NCBI GenBank assembly: GCA_020024815.1
Contig: JAHHTE010000037.1
Location: 1-14,163, forward strand
Origin: Mailhella sp.
GTDB lineage: Bacteria; Desulfobacterota; Desulfovibrionia; Desulfovibrionales; Desulfovibrionaceae
Direction of reading: 5' to 3'
DNA: 14,163 nt
The notes beneath the pieces are model-generated. The model ran no database searches. It worked only from the letters and a program-made list of their open reading frames with translations, and was not told the origin of the DNA. The translations under genes and the position numbers were made by a program. Shown here in pieces: positions 6,597 through 14,163 of this stretch. Numbering within the stretch: the stretch's first letter is position 1; each line of letters opens with the position of its first letter.

Positions 6597-9500
6597 ATGG
6601 CACCTAAAACAATGGAAGAGTTGTTAGTAGAATTGAAAGGAAAGCCTATTTTGGTTGCAAACCGTGGTATTCCTGCACGTCGTATTTGTCGTTCCATAAG
6701 AGAGCGTTTTCACGCTACGGCTATAATGACTGCAACTGATGTGGATAAAACTTCTCCAGCTGTTGCATCAGCACAAGAACTGATGCTTTTAGGTTCTGAC
6801 CCAAATTCTTATTTAGATTTAGATCTTATTATCAGTAAAGCAAAAAAACGTGGGGTTGTTGCGATTCACCCGGGTTGGGGTTTTGCTTCTGAAGATGATA
6901 CTTTTCCTCGTAAATGCCAAAAAGCAGGTATTGTTTTTATTGGTGCAGATGCAGATGCAATGCGTATGCTTGGAAATAAAGTTGAAGCTCGTAATATTGC
7001 AAAAAAATTAGATATTCCTGTTGTTCCTGGTTCTGAAGGTGCTGTTACTGTTGAAGAAGCAAAAAAGATTGTTCGTGAAATTGGTATGCCTGCAATGCTT
7101 AAGGCCGAAGGTGGCGGTGGCGGTCGTGGTATTTTTGTTATTCGTGATGAAAATACATTAGAAGATGCATTTAATAAAGCATCTGCTATGGCTGAAGCTT
7201 CTTTTGGTAATCCACGTTTATTTGTTGAAAAATATTTAGAAAATGTTCGCCATATTGAAATTCAAGTTATTGCTGATAAATATGGTAATGTTTTTGCTTG
7301 TGATGAACGTGATTGTTCTGTTCAACGTAACCATCAAAAACTTATTGAAATTACTCCTTCTCCTTGGAAGGGGTTAACTCCTGAACTTCGTGCAAGACTT
7401 AAAGATTATTCTTGCCGATTAGCTAAGGCTGTAAATTATCATTCACTTTGTACTGTTGAGTTTCTTGTAACTGAAGATGGAACGCCATATCTTATTGAAG
7501 TTAATACACGATTACAAGTTGAACATGGTATTACAGAAAGCCGTTATGGTATTGATTTAGTTGAAACGCAAATTGCCTTAGCTTTTGGTGTTCCTCTTGC
7601 TTTAAATGATGAAAATACAAAGGGTTATCATACAGCAATGCAAGTTCGTATTAACTGTGAAGACCCTAAAAATGGCTTTTCTCCAAACTCTGGTAGAATT
7701 ACACGATACTTATCTCCAGGGGGACCTGGTATTCGTATTGACTCAAACCTTTCTGCTGGTTATGATTTTCCATCAAATTATGATTCAGCAGGCTCACTTC
7801 TTATTGCATACGGTCTTGATTGGGATAAAGTATGTAGCATCATGAGCCGTGCTTTAGCAGAATACAGTATTCGTGGTGTAAAAACTACTTTACCATTTTT
7901 CCGTCATGTATTGAGAAATGAACGCTTTAGAACTGCAAATTTTGATACAACTTTTATTGAAAACACTCCAGAATTATTAAGTTATCAAGATTTAGTTCCA
8001 GAGGCAGAACGACTTAGTCGTTTAGTTGCTGAAATTTCTGCAAAAGGATATAATCCTTATGTGCAACTTGGAAAATACCGTTCTGTTGATACTCCAAGAA
8101 TGCCACATTTTGAACCAGTTCTTCCTAAAATTTCAGTGGAAGAACGCAATACTCCAAGTGTTTATCCTGTCGGTGATAGACAAGCTGTTCTTGATTTTGT
8201 AAGAGATTCAAAAAAAGTTCATTTTACAGATACAACAGGACGTGATCAAACACAGTCAAATACTGGTAATCGTTTTCGCTTAGCTGAAGATAAACTTATT
8301 GCTCCTTATTTGGATAATTGCCAATTCTTTTCATTAGAAAATGGTGGTGGTGCTCATTTTCACGTGGCAATGATGGCTAATATGACATATCCATTTTCTG
8401 AAGCAAAACGTTGGAATAGTTTAGCACCAAAAACAATGAAACAAATTTTAGTACGTTCTACAAACGTATTAGGTTATTCTCCACAACCTAAAAATTTAAT
8501 GCAACGTACTTGTGAAATGATTTGTGATAATTATCATGTTGTGCGTTGTTTTGATTTCTTAAATGATACAAGAAATATGAAACCTCTTGCTGAAGTTATT
8601 TTGGATCGTAAAGAAGTTATTTTTGAACCTGCTTTAGCTATTTCTTTGACTAAAGGTTTTGATGTTGATCATTATTTAGATGTTGCAAAAGCAACTCTTA
8701 ATATGGTTGCGTCTGTTCTTGGTTGTTCTGAAGAAAAAGCAGCTCAATCAATAATCTTAGGTTTAAAAGATATGGCAGGGGTGTGTCCTCCTCGTTTTAT
8801 TCGTGATCTTGTTACTGCTATTAAAAAACGTTGGCCAAGTCTTGTTTTACATTATCATCGCCATTATACGGACGGTCTTTTTACTCCTTCTGTTTGTGAA
8901 GCAGCTAAAGCTGGTGCAAATATTTTAGATGTAGCATTAGGTGCTAGTGTAAGAGCTTATGGTCAAGGTGAAGTATTATCAACAGCAGCATTACTTGAAG
9001 ATGAAATGGGCATTGAAAACTATCTTAATAAAGATATGATTCGTGATGCTAACTTTGTTCTTAAACAAATTATGCCTTATTATGATAGATATTGTTCACC
9101 ATATTTTCAAGGTATTGATTATGATGTTGTTTCTCATGGTATGCCAGGTGGGGCTACTTCTTCCTCACAAGAAGGAGCAATGAAACAAGGTTATATTCAT
9201 TTATTACCTTATATGCTTCGTTTTCTTGCAAGCACAAGACAGATCGTAAAATACCATGATGTTACACCTGGTTCTCAAATTACATGGAATACTGCATTCT
9301 TAGGTGTTACAGGTGCTTGGAAACGTGGAGAAATGGAAGAAGTAAATAGAATTTTATCTATTCTTGAAACTGTTGCTAAAACAGATGAAAAAGATTTATC
9401 AGATGAAATAAAACAAGCTAGACTTGATATTTATCAAGATTGTAATGATGCATTTAGAAATCTTTTGCTTGGTAAATTTGGTAAATTGCCTCTTGGTTTT

Positions 9501-10343
9501 CCCGCAGATTGGGTATATCAAAGTGCTTTTGGTGATAAATGGGAAAGTGCTATTGCTGATAGAACAGAAGATAGTCCATTGCAACATTTAGAACCTACTA
9601 ATTTTGCGTTAGAAGAAGAATCTTGCGAAAAAATTATTAAACGTAAACCAACAGAAGAAGAACTTGTGATGTATATGAACCATCCAGGTGATTCTATAAA
9701 AATTATTCAATTTAGACATGAATTTGGTAATCCAAATGCATTGCCTCTTGATGTTTGGTTTGAAGGTCTTGAAGTTGGTCGTGAATTACAGTTTACTGAT
9801 ACTGACGGTAAACCTCATAGTGTAACAATTTATCATATTAGTCCTGTTTCTGATAAGGGAACAGTAGAAGTTCGTTATGCTTATGATTCTCAATTTATGA
9901 CACATGAAATAAAAGTTGCTAACCCAACAGGTACAGCAATTACTGATATTCCAATGGCTGACCCTAATAATAAAAATCAAATTGGAGCTCCTTCTAATGG
10001 TGATTTATGGGTAACTTATGTGAAAGTTGGTGATGTTGTAAAAAAAGGTCAAGAACTTTTTAATATTTCAATTATGAAACAAGAAAAAGCTGTTTTATCA
10101 CCACGTAATGGTATTGTTACTAAAGTGTATAAAACAGCAGATTATAAAGCTTCCCGCAAAATGACACCTGTTCATGAAGGGGAGTTGATTATGGAAATTG
10201 ATAGTATGCCACTTACTTGCCCAAGCAAAAGTTGTGGTAAACCTTTGGCTTATACTGATGCTAGTTTCTGCCCATATTGTGGGGAAAAAATTACAGCATC
10301 ATATAAGGCAAAATATACTTCTGAATCAGAAACAAATTCATAA
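6597..10343 (+). CDS. pyc: Pyruvate carboxylase, divergent form with C-terminal zinc ribbon
   Basis: A 1248-residue biotin enzyme that carboxylates a biotin and passes CO2 to pyruvate to give oxaloacetate. The biotin carboxylase half (about 1-460) has ILVANRGIPARRI, a glycine-rich ATP-grasp loop (172-178, then IFV), and YLIEVNTRLQVEHGITE. The carboxyltransferase half (about 530-930) keeps the metal ligands expected in the family: D545 in DTTGRD, K724 in LKDMAG (the normally carbamylated lysine), and H754/H756 in HYHRHYTDG. The sequence around them differs from the usual DTTFRDAHQS and HIHTHDT. The biotin domain has SIMKQEK (K1161) in place of the usual AMKME-type site. After it come 87 further residues with C1208, C1213, C1225 and C1228 in a ribbon pattern. 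The ATG has AAGGG six bases upstream, overlapping the birA stop. The context with birA and a PEP synthase supports pyruvate as substrate, but other acceptors cannot be fully excluded given the divergence. Confidence 0.88.
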   Translation: MAPKTMEELLVELKGKPILVANRGIPARRICRSIRERFHATAIMTATDVDKTSPAVASAQELMLLGSDPNSYLDLDLIISKAKKRGVVAIHPGWGFASEDDTFPRKCQKAGIVFIGADADAMRMLGNKVEARNIAKKLDIPVVPGSEGAVTVEEAKKIVREIGMPAMLKAEGGGGGRGIFVIRDENTLEDAFNKASAMAEASFGNPRLFVEKYLENVRHIEIQVIADKYGNVFACDERDCSVQRNHQKLIEITPSPWKGLTPELRARLKDYSCRLAKAVNYHSLCTVEFLVTEDGTPYLIEVNTRLQVEHGITESRYGIDLVETQIALAFGVPLALNDENTKGYHTAMQVRINCEDPKNGFSPNSGRITRYLSPGGPGIRIDSNLSAGYDFPSNYDSAGSLLIAYGLDWDKVCSIMSRALAEYSIRGVKTTLPFFRHVLRNERFRTANFDTTFIENTPELLSYQDLVPEAERLSRLVAEISAKGYNPYVQLGKYRSVDTPRMPHFEPVLPKISVEERNTPSVYPVGDRQAVLDFVRDSKKVHFTDTTGRDQTQSNTGNRFRLAEDKLIAPYLDNCQFFSLENGGGAHFHVAMMANMTYPFSEAKRWNSLAPKTMKQILVRSTNVLGYSPQPKNLMQRTCEMICDNYHVVRCFDFLNDTRNMKPLAEVILDRKEVIFEPALAISLTKGFDVDHYLDVAKATLNMVASVLGCSEEKAAQSIILGLKDMAGVCPPRFIRDLVTAIKKRWPSLVLHYHRHYTDGLFTPSVCEAAKAGANILDVALGASVRAYGQGEVLSTAALLEDEMGIENYLNKDMIRDANFVLKQIMPYYDRYCSPYFQGIDYDVVSHGMPGGATSSSQEGAMKQGYIHLLPYMLRFLASTRQIVKYHDVTPGSQITWNTAFLGVTGAWKRGEMEEVNRILSILETVAKTDEKDLSDEIKQARLDIYQDCNDAFRNLLLGKFGKLPLGFPADWVYQSAFGDKWESAIADRTEDSPLQHLEPTNFALEEESCEKIIKRKPTEEELVMYMNHPGDSIKIIQFRHEFGNPNALPLDVWFEGLEVGRELQFTDTDGKPHSVTIYHISPVSDKGTVEVRYAYDSQFMTHEIKVANPTGTAITDIPMADPNNKNQIGAPSNGDLWVTYVKVGDVVKKGQELFNISIMKQEKAVLSPRNGIVTKVYKTADYKASRKMTPVHEGELIMEIDSMPLTCPSKSCGKPLAYTDASFCPYCGEKITASYKAKYTSESETNS

Positions 10344-10357
10344 ATAAAACACGAGTT

Positions 10358-10370
10358 AATGTTCAACATT
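10358..10370. repeat. 13-base perfect palindrome before the ppsA ribosome site
   Basis: AATGTT-C-AACATT lies in the 41-base gap between pyc and the ppsA-like gene, ending five bases before the GGAGGA ribosome site (10375-10380). It could be an operator half-site pair or a small hairpin near the start, but such a short palindrome in AT-rich DNA can arise by chance. Confidence 0.35.
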
Positions 10371-10384
10371 TCTCGGAGGAACAA

Positions 10385-13300
10385 ATGACTAAACACACAG
10401 GTTCAAGTATTGAAGCTCTAAAAGAAAAATTGGTTCTTACCGGTGCAGATATCATGGCTATTGGTGAATCTGCTGAAATTATTGTTGGCGGTAAAAACTA
10501 TAACACAGCTAAAATTCACGAAATCAAAGGCGTTCGTAGCCCACAATTCCGTGCTATTTCATCTATTAACTTTCATAAGCTTTTAGATGAAACACGCATT
10601 AACGCTGCTCTTGTTCGTTCCTTAGTTGAGAAAGAATATTCTCGTATTGATTGGAATGACCCAGAAATTAATCGTGATGCTGATTTCTTACAAAAGCTCG
10701 TTAGAAACTTAGGAAAAGAAATTAAAAAAGCTGATGCAAAAGAACAAGGTGCAACAAAAATTAAACTTCGTACTTTTGTAAATAACGTTGTTGAAGGTTT
10801 TGCAACTTCTCAAGAAGTAATTGATCAACTTCGTAAACGTTCTGTTTTAGTTCAATCAGCAATTTTATCTGTTGATTTGCCAAAAGAAGTTGATACAGCA
10901 GTTCGTGAAGCATATTTAGCTATTTGCTCTGAAGCTGGAGTAGAAGATGTTCCAGTTGCTGTGCGTTCTTCTGCTGCTGGTGAAGATTCACGTAAAAAAG
11001 CTTTTGCTGGTTTACAAGATACTTATTTAAATATTGTTGGTGAAGATAAAGTAGTGCAAGCCTATCATTGGGATTGTGCATCTGCTTATAACCTTCGTTC
11101 TATGACTTATCGTAGAGAAGCTATTCGTGATGGTATTACACAAGCAGAAGCAACTGGTGATGAAGAATTAGCTATTCAAGCAAAAAAAGAATGGGCTATT
11201 GAACAAACTTCTTTATCAGTATGTATTATGCGTATGATTAATCCTGTTGTTTCTGGTACTGCTTTTGCAGCTGATACAGCATCAGGTTGTCGTGGTACAG
11301 TACGTAATGACCTTGTAAGTATTGATGCTAGTTATGGTCTTGGTGAAGCTGTTGTTGGTGGTATGGTTACACCTGATAAATATTATGTATTCCAACGCGA
11401 TGACGGTAAAGAAGTTGTTGTGCGTAACCTTGGTAGCAAAACAAAGAAAATTATTTATGATGCTAAGGGTGGTACAAAAGAAATTGATGTAAATCCAAGT
11501 GATGTAACGAAATGGGCTTTATCTGATGCTCAAGCAGAAGATATTGCAAAAGCTGTTCGTATAATCAGTAAATCTTATGATAATATGATTATGGATACAG
11601 AATTTTGTTATGATGCTAATAATGAACTTTGGTTTGTGCAAGCTCGTCCTGAAACTCGTTGGAATGAAGAGCTTGAATTACATCCAAATACAATTTTTAT
11701 GCGTCGCTTGGAAGTTGATGAAAAAGCAGCAGAAAAAGCTGAAGTTATTTTAGAAGGTAATGGTGCATCTCGTGGTGCTGGTCAAGGTACTGTGCGTTTC
11801 CTTCGTTCTGCTTTAGAACTTAATAAAGTTGGAAAAGGTGATATTTTAGCTGCTGAACGTACTGACCCTGATATGGTTCCAGGTATGCGTGTTGCATCTG
11901 CTATTTTAGCTGACGTTGGTGGTGATACAAGCCATGCTGCTATTACTTCACGTGAACTTGGTATTGCTGCTGTTATTGGTATTCAAAGAAATGAAACTTT
12001 ACGAGCATTAGACGGACAAGAAGTTACTGTTGATGGTACCCGTGGTCGTGTTTATCGTGGTTTACTTCCTCTCCATGAACTTGGTGGAGAAATGGATCTT
12101 GATAAACTTCCTAAAACAAAAACACATATTGGTTTGGTTTTAGCTGACGTAACCCAAGCTCTTTTCCTTTCTCGTTTACGTAATGTAGAAGATTTTGAAG
12201 TAGGTCTTTTACGTGCTGAATTTATGCTTGGTAATGTTGGAGTTCACCCACGTGCATTGGAAGCTTATGATAATGGTTTGTTAGATGATTTAGTTTCTGG
12301 TCAATTAGCAACACAAGAAAATAAATTAACAAAGATTATGCAAGAACAACTTTCAAGTGGTCTTGTAACTCTTGATTTGAAACTTCGTGATCATGTTGGA
12401 CGTGTAACCGGTCTTGCTCCTGAAATTGAAAAAGCTATCAATTATGAACCACAAGGCACAGAAGAGGTTTTAGCTCAACAAAGAAAAATTCGTGAACTTG
12501 AATATAAACTTGATGAATATATGGAATATGCAATGCGTTATCAAGACGCTATTAAAACTTCCACAAGTTTATCAGAACATATTAGAATTATCTTTGGTTA
12601 TGAAGAAGCTCTTACTATTTTCATTGGTAGTCCTGAAGAAAAGCTTCATGAACAAATTCGTATTGATAAATTAGTACAAGCTCAATACGATAAAGTAAAA
12701 GAAGATGCTGAAATTCTTTCTGCTTTGAAACGTATCACAGAATTACGTCGTGAAGTTGGTTTAAAATGTGGTATGCTTAAAGAAATGGAAGAATTACAAG
12801 CTATTCCAGAAAAAATTAAAAGTATTATCACAAGTCGTGGATATAAAACAGGTAAAGAACACTATATTCAAACATTAGCTCAAAGTCTTGCACTTTTTGC
12901 TATGGCATTTTATGGTAAAGATATTATTTATCGTACAACAGATTTTAAATCTAATGAATATTATAACCTTCTTGGTGGTTGTCTCTTTGAACAAAATGAA
13001 GATAACCCAATGCTTGGTTTCCGTGGTGTTTCTCGTAATATTCATGATTGGGAATTAGAAGCATTTAAACTTGCTCGTGGTACTTATGGTGGAAAAAATC
13101 TTCAAATTATGCTTCCATTTGTACGTACTTTAGAAGAAGCTCGTGCAATGCGTGCTTATCTTGAAAATGTGCATAATTTAAAGAGTGGAGTTGAAGGACT
13201 TAAAGTTATTCAAATGTCTGAAATTCCATCAAATGCTATTTTAGCAAAACAATTTATCAAAGAATTTGATGGATTTTCCATTGGTTCAAATGATATGACA

Positions 13301-13927
13301 CAAATGGTTCTTGCAACTGACCGTGATAACGCAAGTCTTTCTCATATTTATGATGAAGAAGATCCTGCTGTTGTTTGGGCATTACTTACAACAATCTTTA
13401 CTGGACAAAAATTTGGTAAAAAAGTTGGTTTTTGTGGTCAAGGTGTTTCTAATAGTGTTATTTTACGTGGTTTAGTAGCAATTGCTGGTATTGTTTCTGC
13501 GTCTGTTGTACCTGATACATATTATCAAACTAAATTAGATGTTGCTCATGTTGAAAGTGAAAATATTCCAACTTCAAAACTTGGAGAATGGCTTTCTAAA
13601 CAACATTTCCATAAGCTTGAAAAACTTATGAAAGAACATGGTTTTGCTGATGTGCTTAAAAAGCATAAAACAGGTGAAGCATTACATAATTGGTATAATG
13701 AAGAAATGGAAAAATTGCATAATGATCTTCGTTCTGTTATTGGTTCAGCAGAAGAAGTTGAAAAGCGTGCTGTAATGGATAATTTCCGTTCTTTATTCCA
13801 TAAAGCAACTATTTATGCTTCTTGGGATTGGTCTTCTACTGTTGAAGATGCATTACATCAAGCAGGTTTTGCTAGTTTTGAAGAGCAAGCAAAAGCATTA
13901 GAAATACAAAGAACAAAAACTTTTTAG
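10385..13927 (+). CDS. ppsA: PEP synthase / pyruvate,water dikinase-like enzyme, oversized
   Basis: It probably converts pyruvate and ATP to PEP, AMP and phosphate through a phosphohistidine relay. The N-terminal nucleotide-binding domain (about 30-430) has VAVRSSAAGEDS (R194), a KAFAGLQDTYLN loop and ends VQARPET (418-424). The swivelling domain carries the phosphorylated histidine in GGDTSHAAITSRELGIAAVIG (H517; most relatives have TCHAAI). The PEP barrel has LLRAEFML (about 607-614), TTDFKSNEYYNLLGG, NPMLGFRGVSR, IQMSEIPSN, FSIGSNDMTQMVLATDRD and the catalytic cysteine C1017 in GFCGQG. Typical PpsA is about 800 residues; this one is 1180 because of a helical insertion of roughly 195 residues (about 630-825) and a tail of about 120 after the barrel. 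The GGAGGA ribosome site at 10375-10380 is the strongest in the window. It is last in the operon and is followed directly by a terminator. Pyruvate,phosphate dikinase is less likely because the motifs are PpsA-like. Confidence 0.87.
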   Translation: MTKHTGSSIEALKEKLVLTGADIMAIGESAEIIVGGKNYNTAKIHEIKGVRSPQFRAISSINFHKLLDETRINAALVRSLVEKEYSRIDWNDPEINRDADFLQKLVRNLGKEIKKADAKEQGATKIKLRTFVNNVVEGFATSQEVIDQLRKRSVLVQSAILSVDLPKEVDTAVREAYLAICSEAGVEDVPVAVRSSAAGEDSRKKAFAGLQDTYLNIVGEDKVVQAYHWDCASAYNLRSMTYRREAIRDGITQAEATGDEELAIQAKKEWAIEQTSLSVCIMRMINPVVSGTAFAADTASGCRGTVRNDLVSIDASYGLGEAVVGGMVTPDKYYVFQRDDGKEVVVRNLGSKTKKIIYDAKGGTKEIDVNPSDVTKWALSDAQAEDIAKAVRIISKSYDNMIMDTEFCYDANNELWFVQARPETRWNEELELHPNTIFMRRLEVDEKAAEKAEVILEGNGASRGAGQGTVRFLRSALELNKVGKGDILAAERTDPDMVPGMRVASAILADVGGDTSHAAITSRELGIAAVIGIQRNETLRALDGQEVTVDGTRGRVYRGLLPLHELGGEMDLDKLPKTKTHIGLVLADVTQALFLSRLRNVEDFEVGLLRAEFMLGNVGVHPRALEAYDNGLLDDLVSGQLATQENKLTKIMQEQLSSGLVTLDLKLRDHVGRVTGLAPEIEKAINYEPQGTEEVLAQQRKIRELEYKLDEYMEYAMRYQDAIKTSTSLSEHIRIIFGYEEALTIFIGSPEEKLHEQIRIDKLVQAQYDKVKEDAEILSALKRITELRREVGLKCGMLKEMEELQAIPEKIKSIITSRGYKTGKEHYIQTLAQSLALFAMAFYGKDIIYRTTDFKSNEYYNLLGGCLFEQNEDNPMLGFRGVSRNIHDWELEAFKLARGTYGGKNLQIMLPFVRTLEEARAMRAYLENVHNLKSGVEGLKVIQMSEIPSNAILAKQFIKEFDGFSIGSNDMTQMVLATDRDNASLSHIYDEEDPAVVWALLTTIFTGQKFGKKVGFCGQGVSNSVILRGLVAIAGIVSASVVPDTYYQTKLDVAHVESENIPTSKLGEWLSKQHFHKLEKLMKEHGFADVLKKHKTGEALHNWYNEEMEKLHNDLRSVIGSAEEVEKRAVMDNFRSLFHKATIYASWDWSSTVEDALHQAGFASFEEQAKALEIQRTKTF

Positions 13928-13948
13928 TTTTTTGAAAATTGTATAAAT

Positions 13949-13982
13949 AAAAAAAGCTGTCTTTATAAAGGCAGCTTTTTTT
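13949..13982 (+). terminator. Intrinsic terminator of the argS-ppsA operon
   Basis: The stem AAGCTGTCTT / AAGGCAGCTT (one G-U pair) has a four-base loop, an A run before it and T7 after it (13976-13982), beginning 22 bases after the ppsA stop. The flanking A/T runs extend the stem and could let it work in both directions. Confidence 0.9.
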
Positions 13983-14163
13983 ATGGATAATATTATTATT
14001 TTTTTGGGGAAAATTTTTGAAAAAGTTTCTCCCTTTAATCCTTTTATAAATTTCTTATTATATAAATTCCTTTTGAAAATAAAAAGGAGTTTTATTAAAT
14101 AATACTGTTATCCTAGTAAGATAATGATTTTTTTTGATGTTATTAATTTATTAAATTTTCTAG
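13983..14163. other. Gene-free AT-rich end of the window
   Basis: No reading frame with a start and ribosome site is seen on either strand. A weak inverted repeat (AATTCCTTTT at 14065-14074 against AAAAGGAGTT at 14082-14091, one mismatch) is the only local structure. It could be a minor terminator or chance. A GGAG at 14086-14089 has no start codon at usable distance. Confidence 0.5.

Noticed and set aside
14065..14091. Weak inverted repeat as an additional terminator
   Set aside because: The stem is A/T-rich with a mismatch and no solid T run follows; a much better terminator already lies at 13949-13982.
1..14163. CRISPR arrays, insertion sequences, tRNA or rRNA genes
   Set aside because: No regularly spaced repeats, transposase motifs, terminal inverted repeats or cloverleaf sequences were seen on either strand.

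Overview
The window is AT-rich (roughly two thirds A+T) bacterial DNA with tightly packed genes. The block argS, SPOR-domain protein, biotin ligase, a large pyruvate carboxylase and an oversized PEP synthase/pyruvate-dikinase-type protein is an arrangement I associate with Desulfovibrionaceae. Combined with the low GC content, this points to a reduced, AT-rich member of that family such as Lawsonia intracellularis. The taxon is an inference from gene order and composition, not a verified match.

Left part (1-1277, minus strand): a well-formed sigma70-type promoter drives a short protein with a twin-arginine-like export signal and a His/Arg/Tyr/Ser-rich mature part. Nine bases downstream begins an HPr-kinase-like (HprK-related) P-loop gene that runs off the left edge. 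This kinase gene is interrupted by a one-base frame change lying exactly on a run of seven T (coding strand). The run is a canonical -1 slippery heptamer and is also a possible phase-variable tract. This pair is the least explained part of the window.

Middle part (1341-2940): a 199-residue membrane-anchored protein of unknown function (plus) converges with pgeF, a laccase-domain peptidoglycan-editing factor (minus). A bidirectional hairpin terminator lies between them. pgeF and argS are divergent, and promoter-like sequences for both lie in the gap.

Right part (2908-13982, plus): five genes with gaps of 12, 6, 9 and 41 bp form a probable operon: argS, a single-pass SPOR-domain envelope protein, birA-type biotin ligase, pyruvate carboxylase and a PpsA-like enzyme. 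The metabolic logic is visible. BirA attaches biotin to the carboxylase, the carboxylase makes oxaloacetate from pyruvate, and the PpsA-like enzyme makes PEP from pyruvate, so the last three genes sit at the pyruvate node (anaplerosis and gluconeogenesis). Both large enzymes depart from the textbook form. The carboxylase has altered transcarboxylase motifs, a variant biotin site and an extra C-terminal four-cysteine ribbon. The PpsA-like protein is about 1.5 times the usual length, with a helical insertion in the PEP-binding barrel and a C-terminal tail. A strong intrinsic terminator closes the operon, and the last 181 bases hold no gene I can support.
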